From DAOTXN01 sp034435435 (GTDB taxonomy: Bacteria > Chloroflexota > Anaerolineae > S140-20), in the NCBI GenBank assembly GCA_034435435.1, contig DAOTXN010000143.1, positions 1 through 62,995 of the forward strand: a stretch of DNA of 62,995 bases, written 5' to 3'. The translations under genes were made by a program, and so were the position numbers. Within the stretch, counting starts at the first letter, position 1, and each line of letters begins with the position of its first letter. This document shows, in pieces, positions 32,406 through 42,291 of this stretch. The notes below the pieces were generated by a model. It searched no databases and had not been told where the DNA came from. It saw nothing but the letters and a program-made list of their open reading frames with translations.

Positions 32406-33212
32406 CTACGTTAGCGCAGTTTTGCCGGCCACGGTCGCCTGAGCCTCGACCAGGCGTTCTTGGCCGCGCCAGATAGTATGCGCCCAGGTCATCTGGGTTT
32501 CGCCGACTGCCACGACCCGGCTGTGTATCTCCACATCGTCGCCGGTCGTCGCTGGCGCAAAATATTCGATCTCGTAGCGCGCCGGAGTGGGCGGCGGCTG
32601 GCGGCTGGCGGCTGACCGCTGACCGCTGAGGGCTTGATCCAATGCTTCGAGCCGGGCTTGGTTGAGCCAGTTGAGGTAATTGGCGTTGTTCACGTGACCC
32701 AGGTTGTCCAGCTCGTAGCTCTTGACACGGTGATGGTAGATGAACGATGGGCTATCCATTTGGCGCGTCGGTTCCAGCGGCGGGGCCGCGTCGAGGGCGC
32801 TGATGCCGTTGGGTTCAAAGGCGGCGACCATTTCCGGGGCGATGCGGCGGGGCAAGAGCGTAGCGGCGTCGATGTAGACCCAATCGGCTTGAGCCAGGGC
32901 GACCAGGCTGTCGTCAGAGACGCGGCGTAGTTCGTATTCGCGGTGCGAGCGCACGCGCCGAAAATCAGAGACCCAGGTTTTCACCTGGACCACGTCGCCA
33001 AATGACAGCGGAGCCAGATAGACAATGATTTGTTTGCGAATGACCCACACCGTGCCCAGGGCGTCGTACTGGCGGGTATCGTAGCCGATAGCAGCCGAGG
33101 CCTCAAAGGCAGCCTGCTGCACATAATGGAGAAACACGCTGTCGTGCACGTGACCGGTGGCGCTCAGCTCGTAGCCGCGCACGCGAAAGGGGCGCTGGTA
33201 AACCTGAGTCAT
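32406..33212 (-). CDS. double-hotdog acyl thioesterase
   Basis: A 268-residue protein with two hotdog domains (about 1-135 and 155-268), as in acyl-ACP thioesterases. Both halves carry the YELSATGHVHDSVFLHYV / YELDNLGHVNNANYLNWL pattern, and the second HVNNANYLNWL is the catalytic-type segment. It would release fatty acids from ACP or CoA. Residues about 194-210 (SGQRSAASRQPPPTP) come from a GCTGACCGCTGA-type repeat (32590-32632) and look inserted. It overlaps the upstream esterase gene by 4 bases. Confidence 0.82.
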   Translation of the reverse strand: MTQVYQRPFRVRGYELSATGHVHDSVFLHYVQQAAFEASAAIGYDTRQYDALGTVWVIRKQIIVYLAPLSFGDVVQVKTWVSDFRRVRSHREYELRRVSDDSLVALAQADWVYIDAATLLPRRIAPEMVAAFEPNGISALDAAPPLEPTRQMDSPSFIYHHRVKSYELDNLGHVNNANYLNWLNQARLEALDQALSGQRSAASRQPPPTPARYEIEYFAPATTGDDVEIHSRVVAVGETQMTWAHTIWRGQERLVEAQATVAGKTALT

Positions 33213-34363
33213 GGCAATGCGATGTCACACGGCCGGCCCAGACCCAGGCCGTTGCGACAACCCGGCGCGGTCGGGTGGGCGACGCAATCGGGCGGCGTGG
33301 GTAGCTTGCGCCAGTCTGTGGGCCAGATAGCGGTATAAAAGTCCAGATAAGCGCCGACTTGAGAGCGCCAGTAGGCCTGGTCGTGATCGCCGGGCGCGGT
33401 GGTCAAGATGTAATCCAGGCCGCGCTCATCCAACCGTTCCAGAAACTTGTCCACCCATTTCTTTAGCCAGTCCTGCTCGCCCACGTCCAAAAAGATGCGC
33501 AAGGATTCCAGCCCCGGCGCTTCGTCCGCCAGATAGTAGGGGTTGTATTCGGGCGGGGCGTTGTCCCAAAAAACGGCCGGGCTGTGCCCGCCGACGCTGG
33601 CAAAAAGCTCCGGGTGGCGGAAGGCGATTTCCAGCGCCCAGAACGCGCCCCGCGAAAGCCCGCCGATGGCGCGGCCATCGCGGGCGTTCCAGGCGCAGTA
33701 TTCTTGTTCGATGCGCGGCAACAGGTCGGTCACCAATAGCTCTTCGACCGAGCCAGGGCCGCCGTCGGGGTGGCGGTCGATGCCCCAGATGTTGGGCATG
33801 ACGATGATGAGCGGGGGTAGCTCGCCGGATGCGATACCGGCGTCGGCCAGCTCGTCCAGGCCGAGGGTGTCCCATTGGCTGTCGCCGTAGTTGAGGCCGT
33901 GGAACATGTAGAGCACGGGATACAGGCGCGCGCCTTGTCCGTAACAGGGCGGCAGGTAGAGGCGGTAGCGCACGGTGCGGCGCAGGTTTTCGCTGTAATA
34001 GGTGTGTACGCTGACCTGGCCATGGGGGTCGGGGCACAGGTCGGCAGCGGTGAGGGGAGCGGCGATCTCGCTGGGAGGAGCATAAAACGGCGTGGGAACG
34101 GGGGTGGGGGATGCCGGAACAGGGAGGGCGGTAGACGATGAGACGGGGGGAGGTATGGTCATGACCCGCGCCGGTGTCACTACTACTCGTGGGGTACTAT
34201 GGGCTACACGCAGTGATTCTACCGTGTGGATTTGGAGGTTGGAAACATCACCTTCTCTTCGTCCCGCGCCCTTCGCTGTCGGTGTAAAGCCGCCAAACAA
34301 CAGGAACCCCGCAACTTGCACCAACATCAGGAGGCCAATCCTTTTGAGTGTTAGTTTTTGCAT
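33209..34363 (-). CDS. exported esterase D-type hydrolase
   Basis: A 384-residue alpha/beta hydrolase with an N-terminal signal/anchor and a Pro/Thr-rich linker (about 40-95). The putative-esterase (PF00756) domain then has oxyanion segment YPVLYMFHGLNYGDSQWD, nucleophile GGLSRGAFWALEIAF and catalytic His GDHDQAYWR. It probably acts on surface esters. I chose ATG 34363 (MQKLTL) with GGGGGAG upstream. It leads a two-gene minus-strand unit with the thioesterase. Confidence 0.85.
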   Translation of the reverse strand: MQKLTLKRIGLLMLVQVAGFLLFGGFTPTAKGAGRREGDVSNLQIHTVESLRVAHSTPRVVVTPARVMTIPPPVSSSTALPVPASPTPVPTPFYAPPSEIAAPLTAADLCPDPHGQVSVHTYYSENLRRTVRYRLYLPPCYGQGARLYPVLYMFHGLNYGDSQWDTLGLDELADAGIASGELPPLIIVMPNIWGIDRHPDGGPGSVEELLVTDLLPRIEQEYCAWNARDGRAIGGLSRGAFWALEIAFRHPELFASVGGHSPAVFWDNAPPEYNPYYLADEAPGLESLRIFLDVGEQDWLKKWVDKFLERLDERGLDYILTTAPGDHDQAYWRSQVGAYLDFYTAIWPTDWRKLPTPPDCVAHPTAPGCRNGLGLGRPCDIALP

Positions 34364-34467
34364 TTTCTTCTCCCCCATGAGCCAGGCTTGCATTCTAGCC
34401 AGGCAACGGGGGGTAGTTTATCACAAGTTAGATAACTGGCAAGTTTGGGGTGGAGATCTGGCTGTTG

Positions 34468-34965
34468 CTATGGATTGCCTACGACAACAGAGTCGAACGC
34501 TTCTCCCACCTGGGGATAGTTTTTGAACCCAGGACCCTTCCTTTGCAACAACTGCTGGATATCTTCCGGCGAGAATTCGCGGTCTTCTACAACGCGAATG
34601 CCGAGGAGGTGATTCTCGACCGCCGGCTGGCCCAACGTGATAGAGAATTTGCCATCTGGGCCGATCCTGCCAGACCCCAAAGGTGTCCCCATCATAGTCA
34701 TGTCCGCAATGACGATCGAAACATCTATCGGCCCCTGGCCAGTAACTTTTGTCGCGCCTGGCAAGATCGGTCTGTCAAGTCCAAAATTGGGGCCAGTGAT
34801 TTGGGAAGTACTAGAAGAGTGAGCGCCCATTGGATCCGGAAGAGGACTATTAAGTGGGGACGCCAGCGGGCTATCGGATGGACCAACTGTAGGGGCAGGT
34901 TTATTGCAAGCCACCCCAGAGACCAGCAAGATTGTCATGCATGTTGCGATCAGAATTGATTTCAT
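34468..34965 (-). CDS. putative lipoprotein
   Basis: A 165-residue protein with signal peptide and lipobox VSGVAC, then a Pro/Ser-rich linker (SPLASPLNSPLPDP) and a small domain with no family that I recognise. The start is ATG 34965. It lies between the esterase and a secreted repeat protein on the same strand. Confidence 0.65.
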   Translation of the reverse strand: MKSILIATCMTILLVSGVACNKPAPTVGPSDSPLASPLNSPLPDPMGAHSSSTSQITGPNFGLDRPILPGATKVTGQGPIDVSIVIADMTMMGTPLGSGRIGPDGKFSITLGQPAVENHLLGIRVVEDREFSPEDIQQLLQRKGPGFKNYPQVGEAFDSVVVGNP

Positions 34966-35000
34966 ATTACCGACAACACTTTCAAACCTAACCGACAAAG

Positions 35001-35028
35001 GTGGAGGCCGCCCATGGGCGGCCTCCAC
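35001..35028. terminator. perfect 28-base palindrome after the repeat protein
   Basis: GTGGAGGCCGCCCA mirrors TGGGCGGCCTCCAC exactly, 22 bases past the stop of the minus-strand repeat protein. The U-tract is weak. Confidence 0.65.
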
Positions 35029-35050
35029 AAGTCAGTTATTTTTTTGTGGG

Positions 35051-36550
35051 TTACTCGATCGTGAAGCCTTCGTAGTTTTTGGTGTCCTGACGCAGCGATG
35101 CATCCGCATTGATGTCCGCTTCCTGGACAACTGCCACGACCGGTCCGCCGCTAACGACATCAATCGTAGCGCCACCAAAGCATCCCTTCTGGATAACAGT
35201 GCCACCGGCCCAACTCGATCCGCCAGGGATAGCACCTGTGTTGGTCCTGAACAAAGTGACCGAAGCATTCTCGTCAATCGTGATGTTCTCTAGCGTGTAG
35301 GTGCCCAAGCAAGCCGCAGCACCAGCGTTAAGCACGAACGTCACATTGACAACGGCCTGACCAGTACCGGCATTTTGAATCTGGATACCGGTCGTCTTGT
35401 TGCCAAATTCTTCCTTTGCCAGGGGGATGCCAATCTTGGTACCAGCGGTAGAAGCTGGGAGAGCGCTATAGGTGGTTTGGGTATTACGTACCACGCCAGT
35501 GGGGACGGGGTCGTAGCTCTCGTTGTTGATCGCTACAACCGGCCCCGTAGCCGTGATAGTAGCAGCAGCCAGCGAACCGGCAGCCAAGGGCGTGCCCGAC
35601 TGCCCAGTCGCGCCGCCGCCAGTGGCCCCGATAACGGTATTCTTGAAGAAAGTTACCGAGGCTCCATCCGGAACGGCTAACTGCCATTGTGTAAAGGTCC
35701 CACTACCACCCGACAAAGGCGAGTGCTCGTAGGTAACAGAGATGTCCGCAGGCGCACCTGAAATGTTTTGAACCTGGAGACCATTGGTGCGACTACCAAA
35801 TTGATTCTTGTAAATCGGGGCCAGCAACGTGGTGTCACCGTCGGCAGGTGTAAATCCACGCGTTGCCTGGAGAGTTTCGGCCGGGTCCTGAGTGGTAAAG
35901 AACTCCAAAACCGTGCCAGCCAATGGCACCGCAGACGTCACCGTCAACGCATAAGGTTTATCGCTTGCAACACCGGCAAGCTCAGGGTCAATGATGACCA
36001 TATCGCCCGGATCAACAGCCGTCCCCGAGTCCCATGTGGATCCATCAGAGAAGGTAGCATAGATGATCGCAGCGGAACTGCCCGCATTCTGAACATAGAA
36101 AAGGGTGGTCTTGCTACCAAAGTTCTGCTTCACCAATGGGAACAACAACGTAGTGTCGGAAACTGTGCCGCTGGTGCCCTGATATTGACCCGCCGCAAAG
36201 TTACCCGCAGCACCGTTGTTGACGTTGACAATGGCTACAATGGGTTGGTCTGAGCTGACAACGCCCGCACCCTGAAAGGAAGACTGTCCAGCGGGAAAAG
36301 TCACATAGTTAACCGATGCCCCTGATGCGGTATCGGCCCCAGTGGTGGAGTCAACAAACACATCATCATCTGCAGCATCATAGCCTGTCAACACGATTTG
36401 GGCTGTGTCGGTGCCCACATTCTGCACCTGGATACCGGAACTCCAGCCGCTGCCCGGTAGTGTCGCTTGCGCGCTCTGTGCCGCTACGAGCGACACTACA
36501 AGCAAACTAGCTACCAGGATAAAAACGCTACTCGTGAGTTTGGTCTTCAT
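35051..36550 (-). CDS. secreted four-module repeat protein
   Basis: A 499-residue exported protein with a signal peptide (1-29). Four related beta-rich modules of about 110-120 residues each begin with a G-I/L-Q-V-QN-A/V-G motif (GIQVQNVGTD, LFYVQNAGSS, GLQVQNISGA, GIQIQNAGTG). From the second module on, each is preceded by PLVKQNFGSKTT, PIYKNQFGSRTN or PLAKEEFGNKTT. Low Cys and rich in Thr, Ser, Gly and Ala, like surface-layer or adhesin proteins. AAAGGAG precedes ATG 36550. It has its own promoter. No named family recognised. Confidence 0.75.
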   Translation of the reverse strand: MKTKLTSSVFILVASLLVVSLVAAQSAQATLPGSGWSSGIQVQNVGTDTAQIVLTGYDAADDDVFVDSTTGADTASGASVNYVTFPAGQSSFQGAGVVSSDQPIVAIVNVNNGAAGNFAAGQYQGTSGTVSDTTLLFPLVKQNFGSKTTLFYVQNAGSSAAIIYATFSDGSTWDSGTAVDPGDMVIIDPELAGVASDKPYALTVTSAVPLAGTVLEFFTTQDPAETLQATRGFTPADGDTTLLAPIYKNQFGSRTNGLQVQNISGAPADISVTYEHSPLSGGSGTFTQWQLAVPDGASVTFFKNTVIGATGGGATGQSGTPLAAGSLAAATITATGPVVAINNESYDPVPTGVVRNTQTTYSALPASTAGTKIGIPLAKEEFGNKTTGIQIQNAGTGQAVVNVTFVLNAGAAACLGTYTLENITIDENASVTLFRTNTGAIPGGSSWAGGTVIQKGCFGGATIDVVSGGPVVAVVQEADINADASLRQDTKNYEGFTIE

Positions 36551-36615
36551 AAATCATTTACTCCTTTCTCAATATTTTGAAGCATGAAGAGATCTGTTGC
36601 TCACTGTCTCCGTCT

Positions 36616-36644
36616 ATTCTAGCAAAAATCCCCTTGAGAGGCAA
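36616..36644 (-). promoter_or_regulatory. promoter of the secreted repeat protein
   Basis: On the minus strand: -35 TTGCCT (36639-36644), a 17-base spacer and -10 TAGAAT (36616-36621). Confidence 0.65.
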
Positions 36645-36715
36645 TAACTCCTTTGGGTAATTAACACTCACCCAATATCCAGGGTGGGCCTTTGGCGACA
36701 CCAGACGATAGAGAT

Positions 36716-38386
36716 TTAATCTACATAACCCAAATCTTGTAGCCGTTGCAGTAATTCGTGCTCGTCTTGTGCGCTTAACTCAAAATGCGCTTCTGAGGGA
36801 GCTAAGGGTGTGGTCGAAACGATTTGTCGTTCGTGTTGTGCTTCAGCGGTCAGACAACTTGTCAGCACAGCGCCATCCAAATCAGCGGGTATGGGGCAAT
36901 TGAGCCAATATAATATCGTTGGTGCAAGATCTACGATTGAAGCCGAGTCGATAATCAATCCTCGACGCACGCCTGCACCGTGCATGATCAACACACCTGG
37001 AATGCGATGACCGCCGTTTTCACCCGTTAACGGCCGGGTGAAGATTTGGCCGTTTTCCATCCAATCGTAACTTTCGCGTGTGATGTAAGTGAGATTGCGC
37101 ATCAACACGATCAGATCAGGCGCAGACTCTTGATAGGGGCCATGAAATACTTGTTCACGACGCAAGACCTGATCTACGACGGGTTTGCCATCTTCTGGAT
37201 CAATCAATTGGTAGAGGTGTCCAGTCACCTGTTGGCGTACGATTTCATAATCCTCCGGTAGCACCACACCTTCGGGATCACGACCATAGACATTGAGAAA
37301 AATTTGACCAATATAGCCCATGCTGTAAGCTTTTGTTCGTTGCCAATCAACCACATCGCCAAGATGGGGGCGAGGATCATTGGGTATGATACTTGCCCGA
37401 TGCCCCAAGGTATTCCTCAGCCAAGCACGCATCCATCCTAATTTCACCTTGGAGAGCGCCGGTCCTATCTGTCCACGCGTGAAACCAATGCGTCTCATAG
37501 CGGTTCGAACGAGGCCGCTCACCGAAACATCACGTTTCAGGGTCAAAAAGCCCCCTTGTCGCAGCCATTCGTTCAGGAACACATCCTTGTAAAGCGGGCC
37601 AAACCCATGATCTGACATGACGATGAGCAGAGCATCTTCGGCTGCACTCACTAGGCGGCCTACCAGTTCATCGGCCTTGCGATACACATTCAAAATGGCA
37701 TCACGCCATTCCGGGGGACTCGCTTTGTATGCGGGGTGATGAGTGTCCATGTATCGCCAGAAAAAGTGCGGGGTCTCGTCGGTCAAGCGAAGAACCGTCA
37801 TGAAAAAATTCCAGTCTTGGCGCTGAAGCAACTGCATGGCAAGTTCTACATTCCTATCGGCAGTTTCAAAAACCGAGTTGAGGTAAGCGGTCTCATTGCC
37901 AGGGCGATAGCTGACTTTTGGATTGATACTGTATCCGCTGGCTTTTAGCGCAGTCCCCAACTCGAGAGGATGGGTAAACGGGTTATGCGCCGGTGTGCCC
38001 AGTCCCGTGACCATAATGCCATTCACCTCTTCGGGAGGGTAGGTTTGAGGAACATTGATGACACAGACTCTTAGACCCTGTTCACTGAGTATCCGCCATA
38101 GTGTTGCTTCACGAGTGCGAGTTGTGATATGCGTGCGGTAATTATTAGGGGCGCGTTGGGTAAAGTCGAAAATCCCATGCTTGCCCGGATTTTTGCCCGT
38201 CATGAAAGAGGTCCACGCGCTGGGTGACATGGGGGGAATTGTGGATGTGAGTTCTCCGTAACTCCCCTCATTCATCAAACGATTCAGATGGGGTAAATGT
38301 CCGGCTTGGGCCCACGGCCGGATCAGATCTAGTGTAGCACCGTCCAAACCAATCACCATAACGCGCTGTGAATGTAACTGAGCCAT
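36716..38386 (-). CDS. type I phosphodiesterase / alkaline phosphatase superfamily protein
   Basis: A 556-residue hydrolase with AP-superfamily metal sites: VMVIGLDGATLDL (first Asp), nucleophile region PPMSPSAWTSFMTGKNPGKHG, MSDHGFGP (Asp-His-Gly) and GENGGHRIPGVL (final His). There is no signal peptide, so it acts in the cytoplasm or on membrane-linked nucleotides, perhaps on activated sugars or lipid-linked intermediates. ATG 38386 begins one base after the stop of the preceding gene. Last gene of the glycan operon. Confidence 0.85.
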   Translation of the reverse strand: MAQLHSQRVMVIGLDGATLDLIRPWAQAGHLPHLNRLMNEGSYGELTSTIPPMSPSAWTSFMTGKNPGKHGIFDFTQRAPNNYRTHITTRTREATLWRILSEQGLRVCVINVPQTYPPEEVNGIMVTGLGTPAHNPFTHPLELGTALKASGYSINPKVSYRPGNETAYLNSVFETADRNVELAMQLLQRQDWNFFMTVLRLTDETPHFFWRYMDTHHPAYKASPPEWRDAILNVYRKADELVGRLVSAAEDALLIVMSDHGFGPLYKDVFLNEWLRQGGFLTLKRDVSVSGLVRTAMRRIGFTRGQIGPALSKVKLGWMRAWLRNTLGHRASIIPNDPRPHLGDVVDWQRTKAYSMGYIGQIFLNVYGRDPEGVVLPEDYEIVRQQVTGHLYQLIDPEDGKPVVDQVLRREQVFHGPYQESAPDLIVLMRNLTYITRESYDWMENGQIFTRPLTGENGGHRIPGVLIMHGAGVRRGLIIDSASIVDLAPTILYWLNCPIPADLDGAVLTSCLTAEAQHERQIVSTTPLAPSEAHFELSAQDEHELLQRLQDLGYVD

Positions 38387-38387
38387 G

Positions 38388-40823
38388 TTAACCCGTTCTC
38401 CAACCAACCCAAACAAAAGCCACGAATGCAATAAGATAACAGACCGCCCCGGTCCAAAAGGATACCGATATACTTGAATTCAACGCGATCACAACCGCGA
38501 GAACTGAAGCGCACACAGAAGTTGCCCCATTGACCCCCCAAAACCAAGGAGTCACGGCGGCCCATCGTATGTTGGCGACCTTCATTCCCAAGGGAAAGGC
38601 CATCCCCATAAACAACCCGAGCGGGAAAAGAATGCCCACCGCTACCACGATTCGCAGTATCGTCACGGCTCCTTGAAATGCAGTGATCGTGTAAGGAGTT
38701 AGTAATCCAAAAAGAAAAAGGAACAACAGCAATAGAAGAAAACGACCGATCCCAGCTTGCACCAGACCAGGGTTGGCTATTTTTTGGGTGGAATAACTTC
38801 CGAGGCCACTCGATAGCAGTAAAGCAAACAATCCAACGGACAACCCATAGGTAGGGTGGCCCAGGAAGATATTCAGTCGTTGCATTTGCGAAATTTCGAC
38901 CAGCATAAAGGCCAATCCAATACTCGCAAAGAATAAAAACAGCGGTAGCGTGCCTCTCAACTCGATCCTTTGGGTTGTCAAGATGAGCGGAACAACGATG
39001 CATAGAAAAGTCAATGCGAACACGATGATCAACAACGCACCTAGCACAGCAACAGCGATCATGTTAAAGCTCGTAGTACCTTGATTCCAGAGTTCTCGGT
39101 CAAAAATATCTTTGAACCACAACATGTGAAAGAAGAAAGGGTTGTCATCCGTTGGCGGAGCGATGTTTAGCGGAAAATGGGCCGTGAGCGCGTCGAGGTC
39201 CTGTCCTGAGGCAATTTGTGCAAAAGTGGCATCAAGCGCGAAATTGGGGCTGAGAACCACATCAAACTGCATATCGTGGGCAATCTGCTCGATGGTAGCT
39301 ATGTCTTGGGCAGTGAACGGTTGCTTTCCCACCAGGAGAGTCCCAATACCATCTGGCCTATCGCCACCCGCTTCTTTCTGCATGTGTCTTACAATGATGA
39401 TGTGATCGCGAGGGTTTTGGATATTGAGTTGAAGCAACGTCTCAGTGGCTAGGGATGTGAGTCGGTACATCTCGCCTGGCCTATCTCGAAAATACCAGCG
39501 CGAGAATGTCAGGACTCCATCGGGCGTGAGATGCTCTAGAAAAATCTTCCAAGCTTCGACGGTGTAGAGCGAATTTTCGGATAGCACAAAGGCGCCGGAC
39601 GATGTCGCAGCCCACGTATCAATGAGAGAGACCTGGATAATGTCAAACCGTTGTGATGATCTGGCAATATAACTGCGCGCCTCATCAACTACAAAGGTGA
39701 CTTTGGGGTTTTGATCCAGATGTCCGGTAAAGTCGCCGAATTCTACATTGACTGCGTTGACAATGTCCTGATTGATTTCCACACCGAGAACCGATTTCTG
39801 ATCAAAAACCAGTGCGGAGAGAATATCTCGCCCACCGCCTGCTCCCACAACCAATACGTCCGCTTCTTGTTTAATATAGTGTACAATGTTTGTGACATCG
39901 TAGGCCAAAAAGTCCAGGCTATCCAAATTGCCGTCGAAAAAGGTCAAGACTGTACCTGCCGTGGCATCGATATTTAGAGACAATTGCCGTATCTCGCCTC
40001 CAGGATAGCTCGAACTCAATCCCCAGCCAAACGGAACTCGCGCTGTTTGGGGGTTCTCATGCACTCTAATCCGCGAGAACGAATTCCATTTTTCATAGAG
40101 AGGTGGGGACTCCAGTTTTCCTTTTACCCACATCAATCGGATCAGTGGCGATTGGTCTTGAACCTTGATCGTGTTAATGACGATAAAAGCCCCAAATACA
40201 AAACTAGATATGCATACAAAGCGCAACAACCGCCTGGCCTTTGCCTCAATAGCGAAGAAGAGAGAGCCTATCAGCGCCAAAAAAGCCACTACAATCACTG
40301 CTGTAGGTCCATCTGTCCAATCAAGGGTATAGATCAACAAAATACACCCAATGGCTGCACCGGCGAGGTCGGCAGCGTAGAGCTTGCTAACTTGTCGAGG
40401 AAATTTGGTCAATGCTAAAGAAACGGAAATGCCGCTAAAGACAAATGGAACGGCCACTACAATATAGGTGAGCGCTACAGAGAACAGCCACACGGCAGAC
40501 ATAATAAAAGCCTGGTCAGTCACAAAGGGAATGCTGGCGTGCGCCAGGAAACTAAAGACGATGGATAAGGCAAACCACAAAGTACTGAAGGCCAGATGTC
40601 TCGGCGCTTGTTCCAGGGTAAAAAAGTTGGGGAACAGATACACCAAGATAGCACCAACCGTCATTCCAAACAACGCCACCGAGATGGCCATGAATGCAAA
40701 ATGATACCACATGGTCACGCTGAATATTCGGGTTAACAGAATTTCGTACATCAAGGTAGAGAGGGTCACCATGAACAGGCCAATGTAGGTTTTTTTCCTA
40801 GCACTAATCTGTGAACTGATCAT
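38388..40823 (-). CDS. membrane-embedded spermidine synthase-like protein
   Basis: An 811-residue protein. About six helices (1-215) lead to a spermidine-synthase-like Rossmann domain (about 310-480) with the SAM/dcSAM motif VLVVGAGGGRDILSAL. A second set of about six or more helices (about 590-811) follows. Such fusions are common in bacteria, but the substrate is unknown; they may transfer aminopropyl or methyl groups at the membrane. It is within the surface glycan operon, so modification of a polymer or lipid is possible. Confidence 0.8.
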   Translation of the reverse strand: MISSQISARKKTYIGLFMVTLSTLMYEILLTRIFSVTMWYHFAFMAISVALFGMTVGAILVYLFPNFFTLEQAPRHLAFSTLWFALSIVFSFLAHASIPFVTDQAFIMSAVWLFSVALTYIVVAVPFVFSGISVSLALTKFPRQVSKLYAADLAGAAIGCILLIYTLDWTDGPTAVIVVAFLALIGSLFFAIEAKARRLLRFVCISSFVFGAFIVINTIKVQDQSPLIRLMWVKGKLESPPLYEKWNSFSRIRVHENPQTARVPFGWGLSSSYPGGEIRQLSLNIDATAGTVLTFFDGNLDSLDFLAYDVTNIVHYIKQEADVLVVGAGGGRDILSALVFDQKSVLGVEINQDIVNAVNVEFGDFTGHLDQNPKVTFVVDEARSYIARSSQRFDIIQVSLIDTWAATSSGAFVLSENSLYTVEAWKIFLEHLTPDGVLTFSRWYFRDRPGEMYRLTSLATETLLQLNIQNPRDHIIIVRHMQKEAGGDRPDGIGTLLVGKQPFTAQDIATIEQIAHDMQFDVVLSPNFALDATFAQIASGQDLDALTAHFPLNIAPPTDDNPFFFHMLWFKDIFDRELWNQGTTSFNMIAVAVLGALLIIVFALTFLCIVVPLILTTQRIELRGTLPLFLFFASIGLAFMLVEISQMQRLNIFLGHPTYGLSVGLFALLLSSGLGSYSTQKIANPGLVQAGIGRFLLLLLFLFLFGLLTPYTITAFQGAVTILRIVVAVGILFPLGLFMGMAFPLGMKVANIRWAAVTPWFWGVNGATSVCASVLAVVIALNSSISVSFWTGAVCYLIAFVAFVWVGWRTG

Positions 40824-40846
40824 TGCTCTTTTCCTTCAAAAAATGG

Positions 40847-42286
40847 TCAAGATTCAAACCGCAACGCAAAAAGTCTGAGCATTGAACTCAAGTCTTCCCG
40901 TGGAATGGCCTTACTAAACCATAGCAGGAGTCCATAACTGGTCAACATGGCGATAGCACGCCACAAAGGCGCCAAATTCCGCAAGCCTATCATCAAAGTC
41001 ATGGCAATCAGTCCCGCCGCCAGAGGCCGACCAATCAATTTTAGCAGTTTAACTTGCCGAATCCGTCGCGAGACAAACCAGAAATTCATGAGAAAGAATA
41101 GCGCCGCAGAGATCAATCGGGTAGTTGCTGCGGCGACAGGGCCTTGGTGAGGAATCCATAGCCAACTGACGGACACATTGATCAAGACACTGATGGCTAA
41201 AAAGAGAGCTAACACATCCTGACGATTAAGAATAATCATAAGACGTGAGTTCGGGATGTTCAAAAAACTAAAAAAGAGCAGAATCGTCATTATTCGTAAC
41301 ACGCTTACGCTTTGGCCAAAATCTGGGCCATATAATTTGAGAATGATAGCATCAGCAAGCGCCATGACGCACAGAATCACAGCTAACGCCCCTATTGTCA
41401 AATAAAGATACATTTTTTCATAGAACCACTCAAAAGTTCCATCCGTGCGCTCAAATAAACGCGACATAAGGGGAAATACACTTGTTTGCCAAGCCGCTGA
41501 CACCATGGATAGAGCTGTAAAAACGGCATTTGCTGCTCCATAGAGCGCCACGGCTGTTTCCGAAATCAGCAATGACAGCAAAACGACACTGGCCTGCACA
41601 TCCAGCACCAAAAGAACATTGATAGCAGCCAAAGGAGTTCCAGACACCAGCATTCTCCTGAGCCACCCACCATTAAAATGCAGTTCAGGCCTTATTCCCG
41701 AATCTAGGATTAGTCCAACGGTAGCCGCCATGGAAACAAAGCTCGTCAGCGGAAATACCCAGGACAATAGAAGCAAATCGGGTTTTTTTAACAATATGGC
41801 TGTACCCAGCCCAATCCGAACCAATGCTAACCCGACCGTGACCATAACCGGAACCAAGATTCTCTCCTTGGAGATAAAAACAGCCTGACAAATCTCGTTC
41901 AAACTATCAGGTATAGTGACCAACCCTATGATCAAGACAACTTGAATCGTGCCGTAGGCATAAGGATGAAACCAATGTAGGATCAGCCACAGGCTGCCAT
42001 AAACAAGACCGGATATCCCTGTGCGCAACACGAAAAAATTGGTTAAATAGCGCGCGGCTTTGGAGGGCGTTCGAGCCACATCTCTGATGAGAATCTGATC
42101 AAGTCCCCAAGAAGAAATCGCCAGAAGCACAACCGAGTAGGTGATACCCAAAGAATAAACGCCCACGCTCTTTTGATCGAGCTGGTGAGCCGCCACAATA
42201 AACAAGAAAGCTGAGGCTCCTCGAACGACCAAATTAGAAACCAACAGCAAAGAAGTGTTACCTACTAGACGGTGGATGACGGTCAT
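40847..42286 (-). CDS. polysaccharide flippase (Wzx-like)
   Basis: A 479-residue protein with about 12-14 helices of the MATE/MOP oligosaccharide exporter type (NTSLLLVSNLVVRGASAFLF at the N-terminus; a central segment with lipid-linked sugar exporter character). It would flip lipid-linked glycan across the membrane. I chose ATG 42286; it begins 5 bases after the preceding methyltransferase stop. Confidence 0.85.
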   Translation of the reverse strand: MTVIHRLVGNTSLLLVSNLVVRGASAFLFIVAAHQLDQKSVGVYSLGITYSVVLLAISSWGLDQILIRDVARTPSKAARYLTNFFVLRTGISGLVYGSLWLILHWFHPYAYGTIQVVLIIGLVTIPDSLNEICQAVFISKERILVPVMVTVGLALVRIGLGTAILLKKPDLLLLSWVFPLTSFVSMAATVGLILDSGIRPELHFNGGWLRRMLVSGTPLAAINVLLVLDVQASVVLLSLLISETAVALYGAANAVFTALSMVSAAWQTSVFPLMSRLFERTDGTFEWFYEKMYLYLTIGALAVILCVMALADAIILKLYGPDFGQSVSVLRIMTILLFFSFLNIPNSRLMIILNRQDVLALFLAISVLINVSVSWLWIPHQGPVAAATTRLISAALFFLMNFWFVSRRIRQVKLLKLIGRPLAAGLIAMTLMIGLRNLAPLWRAIAMLTSYGLLLWFSKAIPREDLSSMLRLFALRFES

Positions 42287-42291
42287 AGCTA

